54,419 nt of DNA from Mycobacterium sp. 1465703.0 (GTDB taxonomy: Bacteria; Actinomycetota; Actinomycetes; Mycobacteriales; Mycobacteriaceae). The notes beneath the pieces are model-generated. The model saw nothing but the letters and a program-made list of their open reading frames with translations. It was not told the DNA's origin and searched no databases. Numbering within the stretch: position 1 is the stretch's first letter; the number at the start of each line of letters is the position of its first letter. Positions 53,392 to 54,419 of the stretch are shown one piece after another. The stretch is from positions 1 to 54,419 of the forward strand of contig NZ_LZKU01000090.1 of the NCBI RefSeq assembly GCF_001672975.1. The letters are read 5' to 3'. The position numbers were made by a program, and so were the translations under genes.

Positions 53392-54419
53392 ATGTCTAAT
53401 GCCGATGACCTCGATACCTATATCGAAGGATTGATAGCAAAAGGACAGAATATCGATGAAATCTACCAGAATAGTCTTAGTGGTTCAGGTATAGACCTCA
53501 AAGATGCTAATCTCCCTGATCTCATCGAATGGTCAGTCGAGAACGGATATAGCCTCGACAATCTTGTAACTCATAATTCCTTCGACGACGGTGATAACGA
53601 ATTTAATTCGTTATCACCGGACGATATAAATAACCTTGTAAACTGGGCTAATGCCAATCACATCGACCCCAATAAGATAAATTATCCTGGTGTTGATCTT
53701 TCGAAGTACAATCTTTCGCCGGGTACCATAGATTCGCAGGGCGGCATCTCCAGGGGCGACGACGGCAGCGTCGATGTTCCACAATACGACCTTAGCTCGC
53801 TACTCAACAACATCACCGGGACCAGCAATGCAATCACTGTTCCCATGGAAGACTTTAGCCAAATCAACTATATGAACTTGGCTGCGGCGTTTCAGTTCGC
53901 TAGCAATACTCTCGACAATGGAAACGGCACTGCATGGAAGGCAACAAGCGCCAACATAGCCGCAGCGTCGCAAACATTCCAGCAATCACTCGGAGCCCAA
54001 GAAGAATTGAACGAGTGGCAGGGTGAAACGCACGACGCCGCGTTAGCGAACATCACCCAATCCTTAAGGGAACCAGAAGCGTTGGTAGCGGGGACGAATG
54101 CGTTGGGCGCTTTGATCGACGCCTTTTCACACACGGTCTTCCAGACCAGATGGTACTTGTATCAGAGACTAGACGCGTACAACCAATTGGTTGAGACATA
54201 CCCCAATTATCGAGACGAGATCGACCAAGAATTCAACGACTATGCGCATCAAGTGATGAATAACGTCTATGTCCCCAACATTGACGCCATCGCTTCCAAA
54301 AACCCTACGTTCAGTACCGGTTCGTCGCAATCTAATTCCGTTCCGCCGCCTGCGCCTCCACCTCCTCCGCCGGCGGACGATAAGAACAAGCAGCCGCCTC
54401 CTCCACCGCTATTCGGCCA
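53392..54419 (+). CDS. AT-rich WXG/YxxxD type VII secretion substrate, possible effector (truncated by window end)
   Basis: Open from ATG 53392 to the window edge: 342 codons, no stop. Residues 7-24, 43-58 and 81-96 hold three related helix-loop units (YIEGLIAKGQNIDEI, DLIEWSVENGYSLDNL, NLVNWANANHIDPNKI). A helical hairpin follows, with Trp209-Gln-Gly211 at the turn and a YQRLD (YxxxD) signal at 257-261, 48 residues on; the YxxxD spacing resembles Esx proteins. After residue 315 it is proline-rich. Codon use is visibly AT-rich: bases 53401-53460 have 25 G+C of 60, against 40 of 60 at 49141-49200. This suggests horizontal gain; any toxin domain would lie beyond the edge. Confidence 0.75.
   Translation, partial: MSNADDLDTYIEGLIAKGQNIDEIYQNSLSGSGIDLKDANLPDLIEWSVENGYSLDNLVTHNSFDDGDNEFNSLSPDDINNLVNWANANHIDPNKINYPGVDLSKYNLSPGTIDSQGGISRGDDGSVDVPQYDLSSLLNNITGTSNAITVPMEDFSQINYMNLAAAFQFASNTLDNGNGTAWKATSANIAAASQTFQQSLGAQEELNEWQGETHDAALANITQSLREPEALVAGTNALGALIDAFSHTVFQTRWYLYQRLDAYNQLVETYPNYRDEIDQEFNDYAHQVMNNVYVPNIDAIASKNPTFSTGSSQSNSVPPPAPPPPPPADDKNKQPPPPPLFG
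53589..53619. repeat. 31-bp perfect palindrome inside the last gene
   Basis: Two 15-base arms (from CGGTGATAACGAATT outward, to its complement) flank a single central T. It lies between the second and third N-terminal protein repeats and codes for DDGDNEFNSLSP-type residues. It is AT-rich in the middle. A hairpin in DNA or RNA or a binding site are both possible. Confidence 0.9.

Noticed and set aside
53589..53619. Palindrome as the end (terminator) of a short gene
   Set aside because: The frame stays open through it for hundreds of codons, and no U-run follows.

Overview
The window is GC-rich actinobacterial DNA from a mycobacterium, probably a non-tuberculous species. The evidence is a full set of mycobacterial families: MmpL/MmpS transporters, a Mas/Pks2-sized polyketide synthase, a FabG3 (Rv2002)-like steroid dehydrogenase, a DUF3349 protein, PE/PPE/EspG/Esx type VII secretion genes, and sites resembling the IdeR and DosR boxes. 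No rRNA, tRNA, CRISPR array or intact insertion sequence was seen. The left edge (1-222) is a 77-bp perfect fold-back inverted repeat that breaks a patatin-like phospholipase gene and is probably an assembly artefact. The right edge cuts an open reading frame.

Layout. 356-1696: two conserved hypotheticals (DUF3349, DUF3097). 1732-5939: the elemental iron uptake operon efeUOB behind an IdeR-like box. 6101-9585: a tight operon of an OsmC-like protein, an acyl-CoA dehydrogenase-like flavoprotein, an ECF sigma factor, a small zinc-type anti-sigma factor and a formate/nitrite-type channel. 9664-10618: a universal stress protein behind a DosR-like box. 10624-14956: three overlapping genes for hydroxylation and meta-cleavage of an aromatic ring, divergent from a TetR regulator. 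15006-18293: a split-barrel flavoprotein, a membrane acyltransferase and an aldo/keto reductase.

18304-31214 is a minus-strand biosynthetic cluster. In transcription order it holds a fully reducing modular PKS (KS-AT-DH-ER-KR-ACP, no thioesterase), an alpha-oxoamine synthase, a GNAT acyltransferase, an MmpL exporter, a SnoaL-like protein and an extended SDR. The simplest reading is that the PKS chain is released by decarboxylative condensation with an amino acid, giving a long-chain amino-ketone (sphingoid-like) lipid that is then modified and exported. Upstream lie 1.3 kb with no recognisable gene.

32558-36518: a DUF1801 protein, an acyl-CoA dehydrogenase, a hotdog-type protein, a SpoIIAA-like protein and FabG3. 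36511-40759: an mmpL/mmpS pair with a TetR gene; both promoters carry the same GTGCA-N4-TTGCAG element. 40955-46927: an HSL-type esterase, a DUF4442 protein, an enoyl-CoA hydratase, a TetR regulator, an allophanate hydrolase and a short-chain fatty acid transporter.

47944-54419 (open at the right edge) is a type VII secretion substrate cassette: an EspC-like protein, a large Ala/Gly-rich WXG-containing protein, PE, a PPE-like protein, EspG, an EsxB/EsxA pair, a protein with a natural GGGGS-type linker, and a truncated AT-rich protein that carries a WQG turn, a YxxxD signal and a proline-rich tail. No Ecc or MycP machinery gene is in the window. The last protein, its N-terminal repeats and the 31-bp palindrome inside its gene are the best candidates for undescribed biology here, together with the PKS/oxoamine synthase cluster.
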